Shown here: one piece after another, positions 7,525-15,590 of the stretch
How the letters are laid out: each line of letters starts with the position of its first letter
How positions within the stretch are numbered: the first letter of the stretch is position 1
NCBI RefSeq assembly: GCF_900129025.1
Contig: NZ_FQUM01000016.1
Coordinates: 1-47,423 of the forward strand
Length of the DNA stretch: 47,423 bases
Reading direction: 5' to 3'
Source of the DNA: Mariniphaga anaerophila
GTDB taxonomy: Bacteria > Bacteroidota > Bacteroidia > Bacteroidales > Prolixibacteraceae
Program-made: the position numbers and the translations under genes
The notes under the pieces: generated by a model
Told to the model about the DNA's origin: nothing
Seen by the model: the letters and a program-made list of their open reading frames with translations, nothing else
Databases searched by the model: none

Positions 7525-10500
7525 ATGAAACGGATTTCTATATTCTTATTCCTGGTTCTGATTTGCCGGATATTATTATTCGGGCAGGAGTATAATTACA
7601 AATCAACTTTACCCCAAAGTTCTAAACCCGGTCGTATTAAGCTTGACGCTAACGGAACTCTGTTTGTTACTCATCCTCTTACTCACCAGGTGCTACAAAT
7701 AAATATCGAGGACGCCTCTGTGATAGCTGAGGTAGGAGTTGCTGATACACCGGGGCGCAGCGCCACATTATTAGATACGCCAACAGATATTGATACTGAC
7801 AGTGAGGGCAATATTTACATAGCCGACAAAGGCAACTTTCGCATTGCAAAATTCTCTGCTGATTTAACGTACCTCGAAGAGTTAGAGCTTGGTACTAAAG
7901 CTCCGGAAGGAGTTACCGTTGGCCCCGATGGCAAACTGTATATTTGTTATTCAGGAAGTGAAGTCGGGTTGGCTATTTATAATGAATCGATTCTCGAACA
8001 AAATATTACTACTCTTTCAACCGATCGCTTCAGAAATCCTAAAAAAGTTCGGTTTACTTTTGATAGTCAGCTGTACATAGTGGATCGAAATACAGGCATC
8101 ATTAAAGTATCTTCTTTTACTAATGAACAGGCAAATGTAAGTCAACTGATTAAAAAAGAAGACGGCGCAACAGTTCTCGTCAGAAATGAGGATTGTGCTT
8201 TTTCATCGCAAGGCTCAATGATTGTAACCAGCAACGGCGATAATGATTCACATGGCTTGTACCAGGGATTGTATCGGTTTAACAGGATGGGGCTGTTTGT
8301 TGACAGAATTGGTTTTGCCGGAGCAACTGAAAGTAACGACGGTTTCAAGGCTCCTGTTGGTATTGACATTGACAGCAATGACAACATTTACATTGCCGAT
8401 TACAGCAACAGTCGGATTCAGATATGGGAAGCCACTGATGTTAATGCCCCTGAATTTATGAGTTTTAATATAATCAATAATTCAACTACCGGTGTCACTT
8501 TTTCTTTTTCGTTAAACGAAGCAGGCACGTTATATGGCATTATTCAGGAAACTTCTCTGTCAGCGCCCGAAATAGAAGAAATTCGTAACCCAACAACTGA
8601 ACAAATAGCATTTCAGGTGCCTTGTCGCACGCCCAATCAAAGTATAAACTATTCCGAGGGAAATCTCAGTACAAATACAGATTACACCATTTACTACATT
8701 GCGGTTGATGAAGCAGGCAATACTTCATCCCGTTTTAATTCCAGCGTGTTTTCAACAACGGCTCAAATTAACCATTTAGTGAGCCTGGAGAAGAATGTTA
8801 CTTCGGTGAAATTAGCACTTAATGCTTCAATGGTGGGTACAGTTTGGTACACTATCGAATCTTATTCGGGGCAGGAGCCTGCGTACACTACTTCCAACCA
8901 AATCAAAAACTCGCCTGACGGGAAAAGGTGTAATTATCCAGATGCCGGAAAAGATATTGAATTAAGCATTAATAATTTGTCTGAAGCATCAATATACCGC
9001 ATTTCATATTTTATTGAAGGCGAAAACGATGTGAAAACGCAGGTTTCCCATTATGTATTTAGCACCTTCAATAATTTTGAAAAGATGCTGCAACGCTATC
9101 GTTATTGGTGTGTGGGAGATAATGAAGTCGATTATGAAAATAGTTTGATTCAGGCGCGTTACCGAGCTATTGTTGCTGCCGGCGAAAAGGCTTTGGGAAA
9201 TCTCTATTTGTACGATGTTAACAATCCCGGGAATGTTTACGATTTGGTAAATAGCAGCGACGATATAAAACACATCAGGGAATTGATTCGCGAAACCCTG
9301 TTCCCTTTGGCATTGTTATACAATACACCCGGTTCGGTTAATCTTACAAATGCGTATTATAAAAATCCGGACACAGAACGACAATTGATGGACTTGTTCC
9401 GCTACCTCAACGCCCGCGGCTTTGCAGAAGGATGCAACAGCAATTTTAAAGGCGGCGGTGTTTATCTTGGCTTAACCGGCTATTTTTATGCATCAATGCT
9501 GATGAAACAAGAGCTTGATAAAGCCGGACTTCTGGAGCAGGTTAGTGAGAATATGCAATGGTGGACGCGTTGGGAATTGTTAGAAATAGCGCCTCAGCCA
9601 TGGTCGTACGAACAAAAGTCGGCTCTCAAACAAGCTGATTATGTCAGAACCTTTTACAACAATCATTTAATGACCATTTTAACCTTGCCAGACCATCAGC
9701 TGGATCGAAATTCAAAAATGTTGTTCCTGTCTGATATTTACAATGAGTCCTGCGAAATATCGTACGGCTGGGGTGGCTATATAAAGCCTGATTTTACCGG
9801 CTATCATCATCATGGAATCTGGGGAAGTGCCTACGTTACAGAAGCGCTCCACGTATCGTCGCAAATGAGCATGATTACAAAAGATACACCCTATGCTTTT
9901 AGCTTAAGTGCCCTAAATAACCTGAGTGAAGCAATGTTAGCGTATCGTTTTTATTGCAATACATATGATAATCCCGTTGGAATTTGCGGGCGCTTTCCTG
10001 CTAATCAGGGCAATTTGTTGTTGCACACTCCTGCATTTGCTTACCTGGCTGAGTCGGATATCAACAGCGAAAAAACAGTGGAATTAAAAGGAGCTTTCAA
10101 TCGCTTAATGGCGGCTCCTCAGAGTTTTTTGATTAATACCCTTGCTCCCGATGTACGTTCAGACATTCAGTTTAGAGGAGGAATAGGCGGTTTACAGAAA
10201 GTTGTTGAATTGTATGCTGCTACTGAAGCTGAAAATTCCCCGGAAGGGAACAGAACTTTTCCGTATGGAAACTTGCAAATTCATCGGCGAAACAACTGGA
10301 TGGTTAGTGTGAAAGGCTTTAGTAAATATGTTTGGGATTACGAAAACAATGGTGAGCAGAATTGGTTTGGCCGCAATCAGTCTGCAGGTGCTCTTGAGGT
10401 TTTTGCAACCCGTGAATCTGAGTCTGATATTGTTACAGCCGAAGCAAGTGGTTGGTCCGAAGCTGGGTATGACTGGAATCATGTGGCTGGAACAACCACG

Positions 10501-11787
10501 TTCAATCTTCCAAACTGGACCGATCATGACAAATCGTATATTTGGGCGAAATTTTCGCCTGAATCTTTTGTAGGCGGGGTGTCATTAAATAAGCAGAATG
10601 GAGTTTTTGCCCTCAAGTATGTAGATGTGAGAGAAACCGGCTGGGTAAAGCGTGATTATAAACTGAATGCCAACAAGTCTTACTTTTTTTTTGATGACCA
10701 GGTTGTTTGCCTGGGGTCTGACATCCAATCCATTCATCCGGATTACGAGGTGCATACAACCTTGTTCCAAAACTACCTGGAGGATACTTCAACGCCTTCT
10801 GCAATAAATGGGAACGAAAGCACAGGCACTGGCCTCAATTATGTTCAACCCGAAAGTAATCCGGTGTATCTGACTGATGTTACCGGCAACGCCTATTTTG
10901 TAAAAAACGGAGCCAATCTGAATGTGACCCGCTCTTTACAAACATCGCGCGACAATCGGGATAAGAATGATACCGAAGGTAATTTTGTTAAAGCGTGGAT
11001 CAATCACGGAAAACCTGATGGCGCCGGCTATGAATATCTGTTGTGGGTTCAGGCTCCGGACGGCAGAATTAAGGAACTTGCAACCAATCCGTCAGAATAT
11101 TATTCTGTGGATCAGAAAGATGACGTGGCGCACATTGTAACGCATCATCAAAAGAAAATGACTGGTTTTGCCATTTTTAAAGGCAATGAAATAATCGACA
11201 AGAAGCATATTTACAGCACGTCTGACGATTGTCTGATTATGACGCATCAGGTTGATAATAACACGTTGAACATAAGTGTTGCACATCCCGATTTGGGGTG
11301 GCTGGATAAAGATGAAAGCCTGTATCAGTGTTGGAGTGTTAACGACGGCAATCGGTGGCTGAAACCACAGGAACAACCGGTTGAGGTAATTTTAAGTGGC
11401 AAATGGACTATTGCAGAAGAACATCCTTCGGCGATATTTGCCGGCTATGATGAAATAAAAAATCAGTCGGCGTTTTTATTTAAATGCTACAACGGGGAGA
11501 GCATCGACTTGGAAATTCACGCAGAAAATGCCACTGCAATACAGCGTCTTTTAGACGATTTTCGGGTGGAATTGTATCCCAATCCCAGCAATGGAGTATT
11601 TACACTGGAAATATCAAAACCTGCAGAAAAAATGGAAATTGTAAGCAGTTGTGGAAAAGTTGTATCGTCTTACAACCAACTGCCAGCCGGAACACATCGT
11701 TTTGTGCATCAGTTTAAATCCGGTGTTTACTTTATTCGTCTTACGGACAATGCGTACTCGGCAACTAAAAAACTAATTATTCAGTAA
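7525..11787 (+). CDS. NHL-repeat / PL8-like polysaccharide lyase with T9SS sorting domain
   Basis: A 1420-residue exported multidomain protein. Order: signal peptide (1-20); NHL beta-propeller (about 35-305, with repeated D..GN.YIAD and DSNDNIYIADYSNSRI blades); two Ig/Fn3-like segments (about 305-515); alpha/alpha toroid (about 520-880); beta-sandwich region (about 900-1330); T9SS sorting domain (about 1345-1420, VELYPNPSNGVFTLEI...KLIIQ). The toroid carries KPDFTGYHHHGIWGSAY. Its His763 and Tyr770 have the same spacing as His501/Tyr508 of chondroitinase ABC, and Arg823 fits Arg560. A possible partner of Glu653 is Glu944 (GEQNWFGR), less certain. It should cleave a uronic-acid-containing polysaccharide at the cell surface by beta-elimination; chondroitin or hyaluronan would be the family's substrate. 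The N-terminal NHL propeller is unusual for PL8. The start is fixed by the signal peptide directly after the leader element. Confidence 0.75.
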   Translation: MKRISIFLFLVLICRILLFGQEYNYKSTLPQSSKPGRIKLDANGTLFVTHPLTHQVLQINIEDASVIAEVGVADTPGRSATLLDTPTDIDTDSEGNIYIADKGNFRIAKFSADLTYLEELELGTKAPEGVTVGPDGKLYICYSGSEVGLAIYNESILEQNITTLSTDRFRNPKKVRFTFDSQLYIVDRNTGIIKVSSFTNEQANVSQLIKKEDGATVLVRNEDCAFSSQGSMIVTSNGDNDSHGLYQGLYRFNRMGLFVDRIGFAGATESNDGFKAPVGIDIDSNDNIYIADYSNSRIQIWEATDVNAPEFMSFNIINNSTTGVTFSFSLNEAGTLYGIIQETSLSAPEIEEIRNPTTEQIAFQVPCRTPNQSINYSEGNLSTNTDYTIYYIAVDEAGNTSSRFNSSVFSTTAQINHLVSLEKNVTSVKLALNASMVGTVWYTIESYSGQEPAYTTSNQIKNSPDGKRCNYPDAGKDIELSINNLSEASIYRISYFIEGENDVKTQVSHYVFSTFNNFEKMLQRYRYWCVGDNEVDYENSLIQARYRAIVAAGEKALGNLYLYDVNNPGNVYDLVNSSDDIKHIRELIRETLFPLALLYNTPGSVNLTNAYYKNPDTERQLMDLFRYLNARGFAEGCNSNFKGGGVYLGLTGYFYASMLMKQELDKAGLLEQVSENMQWWTRWELLEIAPQPWSYEQKSALKQADYVRTFYNNHLMTILTLPDHQLDRNSKMLFLSDIYNESCEISYGWGGYIKPDFTGYHHHGIWGSAYVTEALHVSSQMSMITKDTPYAFSLSALNNLSEAMLAYRFYCNTYDNPVGICGRFPANQGNLLLHTPAFAYLAESDINSEKTVELKGAFNRLMAAPQSFLINTLAPDVRSDIQFRGGIGGLQKVVELYAATEAENSPEGNRTFPYGNLQIHRRNNWMVSVKGFSKYVWDYENNGEQNWFGRNQSAGALEVFATRESESDIVTAEASGWSEAGYDWNHVAGTTTFNLPNWTDHDKSYIWAKFSPESFVGGVSLNKQNGVFALKYVDVRETGWVKRDYKLNANKSYFFFDDQVVCLGSDIQSIHPDYEVHTTLFQNYLEDTSTPSAINGNESTGTGLNYVQPESNPVYLTDVTGNAYFVKNGANLNVTRSLQTSRDNRDKNDTEGNFVKAWINHGKPDGAGYEYLLWVQAPDGRIKELATNPSEYYSVDQKDDVAHIVTHHQKKMTGFAIFKGNEIIDKKHIYSTSDDCLIMTHQVDNNTLNISVAHPDLGWLDKDESLYQCWSVNDGNRWLKPQEQPVEVILSGKWTIAEEHPSAIFAGYDEIKNQSAFLFKCYNGESIDLEIHAENATAIQRLLDDFRVELYPNPSNGVFTLEISKPAEKMEIVSSCGKVVSSYNQLPAGTHRFVHQFKSGVYFIRLTDNAYSATKKLIIQ

Positions 11788-11859
11788 TTGGTTGTTTTTC
11801 GTTTTTAATGTTTGAAATTCGGCGTTGGGTTAACTAACCATCGTTTGGAAAGAAAGGGA

Positions 11860-11911
11860 AGGTTCATAACATAATTGAAAATGTACAGTTGTGTTAGGAA
11901 CCTGATTTTTT
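11860..11911 (+). terminator. Rho-independent terminator of the large lyase gene
   Basis: AGGTTC-TAACA (from 11860) pairs with TGTTA-GAACCT (to 11903) with one mismatch, and a T run follows at 11906-11911. It lies in the 168-base gap between the lyase and the convergent glycosyltransferase. Confidence 0.6.
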
Positions 11912-11955
11912 CCTCTCCAGTGACAGGGACGATTTGCGGAAGATTCTGTTTGTTT

Positions 11956-12759
11956 TTAGGAAAGATGGGCAGGTTCTTTTTTTAATCCGTAACTGCACCA
12001 TTTCAGCTTTTCGGTTACTGTTTTTTCCAATAGAAGCTGGTTTGTTGAAACCTTTTCTCTGCTTTCAATTTTATGCCAAAGGTGATAGGTAATGGCCTGA
12101 AATTTTATTTTTTTGAAAATGAGTCCCTGGTTAAATAGTCTGGCCACCAGTTCAGTGTCTTCCATTCCCCAACCCTGAAAATCCTCGTTCCAGCCATTTA
12201 CCGCCAGAATGTCTTTCTTCCAAACGCCAAGCAATCCTCCTCGCAGTCGCGATGAATATTTTAACGGTTTTAAAAATTTATTTATAAGGGGGAATCGAAG
12301 CGAATTTAAACGGTTCGTTTCAATTTCTTCTGACAATAGCGGAAATACAGCATTCGCGCGCTGATTTGCTATTCTTGAATCTGTTGCTGTTTTTTTTAGA
12401 AAAACCCGGGAGCCAATGAGCGCTTCGTTTTTTCTGGCATGGGTTTTAAAATCCCGAATAAAATTTTTGTGGAAGAACAGGTCGCCATCAGAAAAAATAA
12501 GGTAGTCGCCCGAACTCGATTTTATGGCCGAGTTCCGAATGGCCGCAGCTCTGAATCCTTTGTCTTCGTGCCAAACATGGAGAAGAGGCACCGGAAATTT
12601 TTTTTGAAATGTGTTAATAATTTGCAATGTGTCATCCGTTGAACCATCATCCGCAATAATTACTTCTGTCGGCAACACCGTTTGTCTTTCGATGCTTTTC
12701 AAAATTAAAGAAAGGGCTCCGGGGCGGTTGTATGTTACAATGATAAGTGACGTTTTCAT
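11956..12759 (-). CDS. Family 2 glycosyltransferase with galactosyltransferase C-terminal domain
   Basis: A cytosolic GT-A fold glycosyltransferase of 267 residues. It has the start SLIIVTYNRP, nucleotide-sugar-binding ADDGSTDDT (residues 36-44) and the metal-binding DGD of FSDGDLFFH (91-93). The C-terminal acceptor/catalytic region GWNEDFQGWGMEDTEL belongs to the Glyco_transf_7C type, where ED acts near the catalytic base. Relatives transfer galactose or N-acetylgalactosamine in LPS, capsule and chondroitin-like polymers; donor and acceptor are not determined here. It is transcribed alone, convergent with the lyase and divergent from the superoxide dismutase gene. Confidence 0.85.
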   Translation of the reverse strand: MKTSLIIVTYNRPGALSLILKSIERQTVLPTEVIIADDGSTDDTLQIINTFQKKFPVPLLHVWHEDKGFRAAAIRNSAIKSSSGDYLIFSDGDLFFHKNFIRDFKTHARKNEALIGSRVFLKKTATDSRIANQRANAVFPLLSEEIETNRLNSLRFPLINKFLKPLKYSSRLRGGLLGVWKKDILAVNGWNEDFQGWGMEDTELVARLFNQGLIFKKIKFQAITYHLWHKIESREKVSTNQLLLEKTVTEKLKWCSYGLKKEPAHLS

Positions 12760-12939
12760 AATTTACAGAATCTTTCGGTAAAAATAATCAGATTCAGCAA
12801 CTGCTTCTCATTTAGTAAAAATAATTGCACATTTTTTAGAGCGAGTAGGGCGCATGTTTTTTTGCAACGAGAAGACAAAAAAATACGAACTTTTTAGTGC
12901 TAATATTGTTCTGGGTTAAAAGAAAAAAGACAAAAAAGT

Positions 12940-13647
12940 ATGGAAAGGAGAAAATTTATTGCCGCCATTGGTGCCGTTGCTGTTGCTTCGCCTTTTATCG
13001 GAAGCTTCACTTCTTGTGCGTCAGAAACAAAAAGTTTTGAAGGACACAAGTTCCCCGAATTAGGTTATGATTTTAACGCATTGGAACCTTATATTGATGC
13101 ACAAACCATGGAGCTGCATTACACAAAACATCATCAGGGATATTTTAATAAATTTATGAAAGCCGCAGAAGGCACAGAGTTGCTTAACACCCCGATGGAA
13201 GATATTTTTGCGAAAATTAGTCAGCAACCCGGAGCAGTCAGAAATAACGGAGGAGGTTTTTACAATCACTCGTTGTTTTGGGAAAATATGACTCCTTCGA
13301 AAACTGAAATTTCGGCGGAGCTGAAACAGGCTATAGAAAATGATTTTGGTTCGGTTGAGGCATTTCAGGAAGAGTTTGGAAAAGCTGCAAAAACGCGCTT
13401 CGGAAGTGGATGGGCGTGGCTTGCGGCCGGTACTGACGGAAAACTGTTTGTCACTTCAACGCCGAACCAGGACAACCCGTTAATGGATGTTGCAGAGAAA
13501 AAAGGTTCTCCGTTGTTGGCGCTCGACGTGTGGGAACACGCCTATTATTTGAACTACCAAAACAGACGGGCGGACTATGTGGACAATTTCTGGAATATTG
13601 TAAACTGGGACGTTGTTAAAAAAAGGTTCGATTTGGCGAAAGCCTGA
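12940..13647 (+). CDS. Exported superoxide dismutase, Mn-type signature, probable lipoprotein
   Basis: Converts superoxide to peroxide and oxygen. The core (residues 36-235) is a full Fe/Mn SOD with all four metal ligands visible: His60 (ELHYTKHH), His110 (FYNHSLFW), Asp196 and His200 (LALDVWEHAYY). The second-shell pattern is of the manganese type: GGGFYNHS without the iron-type Gln, and Gln177 in NQDNPLM. The N-terminus adds about 35 residues: MERRKF with an arginine pair, a hydrophobic stretch and a possible lipobox at Cys26 (SFTSC). It therefore looks exported by Tat or Sec and perhaps lipid-anchored, which is less common than the cytosolic form. Metal preference from sequence is a prediction. 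It stands alone between divergent and downstream units. Confidence 0.9.
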   Translation: MERRKFIAAIGAVAVASPFIGSFTSCASETKSFEGHKFPELGYDFNALEPYIDAQTMELHYTKHHQGYFNKFMKAAEGTELLNTPMEDIFAKISQQPGAVRNNGGGFYNHSLFWENMTPSKTEISAELKQAIENDFGSVEAFQEEFGKAAKTRFGSGWAWLAAGTDGKLFVTSTPNQDNPLMDVAEKKGSPLLALDVWEHAYYLNYQNRRADYVDNFWNIVNWDVVKKRFDLAKA

Positions 13648-13653
13648 GATTTA

Positions 13654-13685
13654 ATTGGAACATTAGCGGTGGCGCATTATTTTTG
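13654..13685 (+). promoter_or_regulatory. Candidate Bacteroidota promoter for the DUF2520-kdsC-maf operon
   Basis: ATTG (13654-13657) and TATTTTTG (13678-13685) are separated by 20 bases, matching the Bacteroidota layout TTTG-N19/20-TAnnTTTG. The first start codon of the operon is 20 bases downstream. Confidence 0.5.
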
Positions 13686-13704
13686 AGGTCTCAAAATCAA
13701 AAAA

Positions 13705-14481
13705 ATGAACCATCGTTTTGTTTTTATAGGCGCAGGTAATTTGGCTACCCGGTTGTCAACCCGGTTTCAGGAAAAGGGCTTTTCCATCGAACAGGTTTAC
13801 AGTCGCACTGAAGATTCCGCTAAAGCACTTGCCGACCGGCTCCAAACAGCTTACACAACCTCACCTGAAGATATTATTTCAGATGCAGATATTTACTTTG
13901 TAGCGTTAAAAGATTCCGCTTTTCAAGAGGTCCTTCCAAAACTGGATATTCAGAATAAACTGCTGGTTCACTGCTCCGGAAGCATGCCGCTTTCCTCGCT
14001 TGAAGCGTATTCTGAAAACATTGGCGTAATTTATCCGCTTCAGACTTTCTCCAAAAAAAGGGAAGTCAATTTTTCGGAAATCCCTGTCTTTGTTGAAGCC
14101 AATTCTCCCGAAAACGAAAAGAAGTTGCTTCAGGTTGCAGGCGCAATTTCAGAAAAAGCCACGGTCTTGGATTCTGAAAACCGGATGTATCTGCACCTTT
14201 CGGCGGTATTTGCCTGTAATTTTGTAAATCATTTTTATACAATTGCCGGCGAATTGCTGAAATCGAAAAACATTTCGTTCGACGTGTTGCACCCATTAAT
14301 TCTTGAAACCTCGCAGAAAGTTCAGGCAATGGAGCCTGCTTTTGCCCAAACCGGGCCTGCTGTGCGTTTTGATAAGAATGTTATTGCAAAACACTTGAAC
14401 GTGTTAAGAGAGTTTCCCGAGTTTGGGAATTTATATGAGATAGTTTCGGAAAGCATTTTTAAATTTCATCAAAATAAATAA
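13705..14481 (+). CDS. Rossmann-fold DUF2520 domain protein
   Basis: A predicted cytosolic NAD(P)-binding protein of 258 residues. The N-terminal Rossmann domain (1-120) has the dinucleotide loop GAGNLA at residues 9-14, and LLVHCSGSMPLSSL and YPLQTFSK are typical of the family. The C-terminal helical DUF2520 domain (about 125-255) resembles the dimerisation domain of ProC and 6-phosphogluconate dehydrogenase-type enzymes. The reaction is unknown. In Bacteroidota this gene commonly precedes a KdsC-like phosphatase and maf, as it does here with a 3-base gap, so it is the first gene of a compact operon. Confidence 0.85.
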   Translation: MNHRFVFIGAGNLATRLSTRFQEKGFSIEQVYSRTEDSAKALADRLQTAYTTSPEDIISDADIYFVALKDSAFQEVLPKLDIQNKLLVHCSGSMPLSSLEAYSENIGVIYPLQTFSKKREVNFSEIPVFVEANSPENEKKLLQVAGAISEKATVLDSENRMYLHLSAVFACNFVNHFYTIAGELLKSKNISFDVLHPLILETSQKVQAMEPAFAQTGPAVRFDKNVIAKHLNVLREFPEFGNLYEIVSESIFKFHQNK

Positions 14482-14484
14482 TTC

Positions 14485-15015
14485 ATGTCATTTTTTAAAG
14501 AAGAGCTCAAAAATGTAAAAGCCTTTGTTTTCGATGTTGATGGCGTATTGTCGAAAGACACGTCGCCCCTCAATGAAAAAGGAGAGCCGGTAAGAACAGC
14601 AAATGTAAAAGACGGGTTTGCCATGCGGGTTGCAATTGCCGCCGGATATCCGGTTGCCATAATTACCGGAGGTTTTGTGGAGCGGGTTCGGCTGCGGCAT
14701 GAGCATTTGGGCGTGAAATTTTATTACGAAAATGCACACGACAAGGTGGAAAGCCTTGAAGATTTTTGCCGGAAAACCGGAGTTGCCCCCGAAAATGTAC
14801 TTTTTATGGGCGACGATTTGGTTGATTATCATGTTATGCTTCGGGTCGGAATTCCGGTGTGTCCGCACGATGCAGTGTATGACATAAAAAGTGTTTCTAA
14901 ATACATTTCTCACAAAAATGGTGGCGAAGGTTGTGTGCGCGACGTTATTGAGCAAACTCTGCGGGCTCAGGAAAAATGGCTGATTGATACGGCAACAATT
15001 AAAAATGCATTCTGA
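14485..15015 (+). CDS. kdsC: KdsC-like HAD phosphatase (3-deoxy-manno-octulosonate-8-phosphate phosphatase)
   Basis: A small HAD hydrolase without cap domain (176 residues, the usual KdsC length). Motif I is FDVDGVLS with nucleophile Asp17 and acid/base Asp19; motif II lies in AIITGG; motif IV is MGDDLVDY (Asp110, Asp111). KdsC removes the 8-phosphate of KDO-8-P on the way to CMP-KDO and lipid A core. Bacteroidota copies may act on related 2-keto-3-deoxy sugar phosphates instead, so the substrate is family inference. The gene follows DUF2520 by 3 bases and its TGA overlaps the maf ATG by one base, which suggests translational coupling. Confidence 0.85.
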   Translation: MSFFKEELKNVKAFVFDVDGVLSKDTSPLNEKGEPVRTANVKDGFAMRVAIAAGYPVAIITGGFVERVRLRHEHLGVKFYYENAHDKVESLEDFCRKTGVAPENVLFMGDDLVDYHVMLRVGIPVCPHDAVYDIKSVSKYISHKNGGEGCVRDVIEQTLRAQEKWLIDTATIKNAF

Positions 15016-15590
15016 TGAACTGGCTGCCCCGTTACAATTATATTCTGGCGTCAAAATCGCCACGCAGGCAGGAACTGCTCCGTTTGTTGGGCCTAGAGTT
15101 TTCCGTGAAGATAAAAGAAGCCGACGAAGTTTTCCCGGATGGATTATCGAAATGTGAAATTCCCGAGTTTCTTGCCCTACTGAAAGCGAAACCCGTTTTG
15201 CCAGAGCTTCAGGAAAATGATTTGCTGATTACTGCCGATACTATTGTTTACCTTGAAGGTGAAGTTTTGGGTAAGCCGGCAAACGAGCAGGAAGCCATAC
15301 AAATGTTGCAAAAGCTGAGCGGAAAAGAGCATCAGGTTATTTCGGGCGTTTGTTTGTCGTCGGTTCATAAACAAGTTGCTTTTCATGCAGAAACAAATGT
15401 TCGTTTTAAAGAGTTGAAAGAAAGTGAAATTCAATATTATGTGACCACCTTTAAACCCTTTGATAAGGCAGGTGCCTACGGAATTCAGGAATGGATTGGC
15501 TTTATCGGAATCACAAATATTGAAGGGTCTTTTTATAACGTTATGGGGCTCCCCATTCAGAAGCTTTACGAAGAGATTCTCCGGTTTTAG
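15015..15590 (+). CDS. maf: Maf-family nucleoside triphosphate pyrophosphatase
   Basis: Hydrolyses non-canonical or pyrimidine nucleoside triphosphates to the monophosphate; in the cell it is linked to house-cleaning and to division or septum control. The 191-residue protein has the family's ASKSPRRQELL loop at residues 13-23, the acidic TADTIVYL, GKP, and KAGAYGIQ near residue 155. It most resembles the dTTP/UTP-acting subgroup, but that is not certain. The start ATG shares its A with the stop codon of kdsC, so the start is well supported. It is the last gene of this operon. Confidence 0.9.
   Translation: MNWLPRYNYILASKSPRRQELLRLLGLEFSVKIKEADEVFPDGLSKCEIPEFLALLKAKPVLPELQENDLLITADTIVYLEGEVLGKPANEQEAIQMLQKLSGKEHQVISGVCLSSVHKQVAFHAETNVRFKELKESEIQYYVTTFKPFDKAGAYGIQEWIGFIGITNIEGSFYNVMGLPIQKLYEEILRF

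Noticed and set aside
12901-12908. TAATATTG as a promoter element for the superoxide dismutase gene
   Set aside because: It deviates from TAnnTTTG at one position, and no -33 element lies at the right distance.
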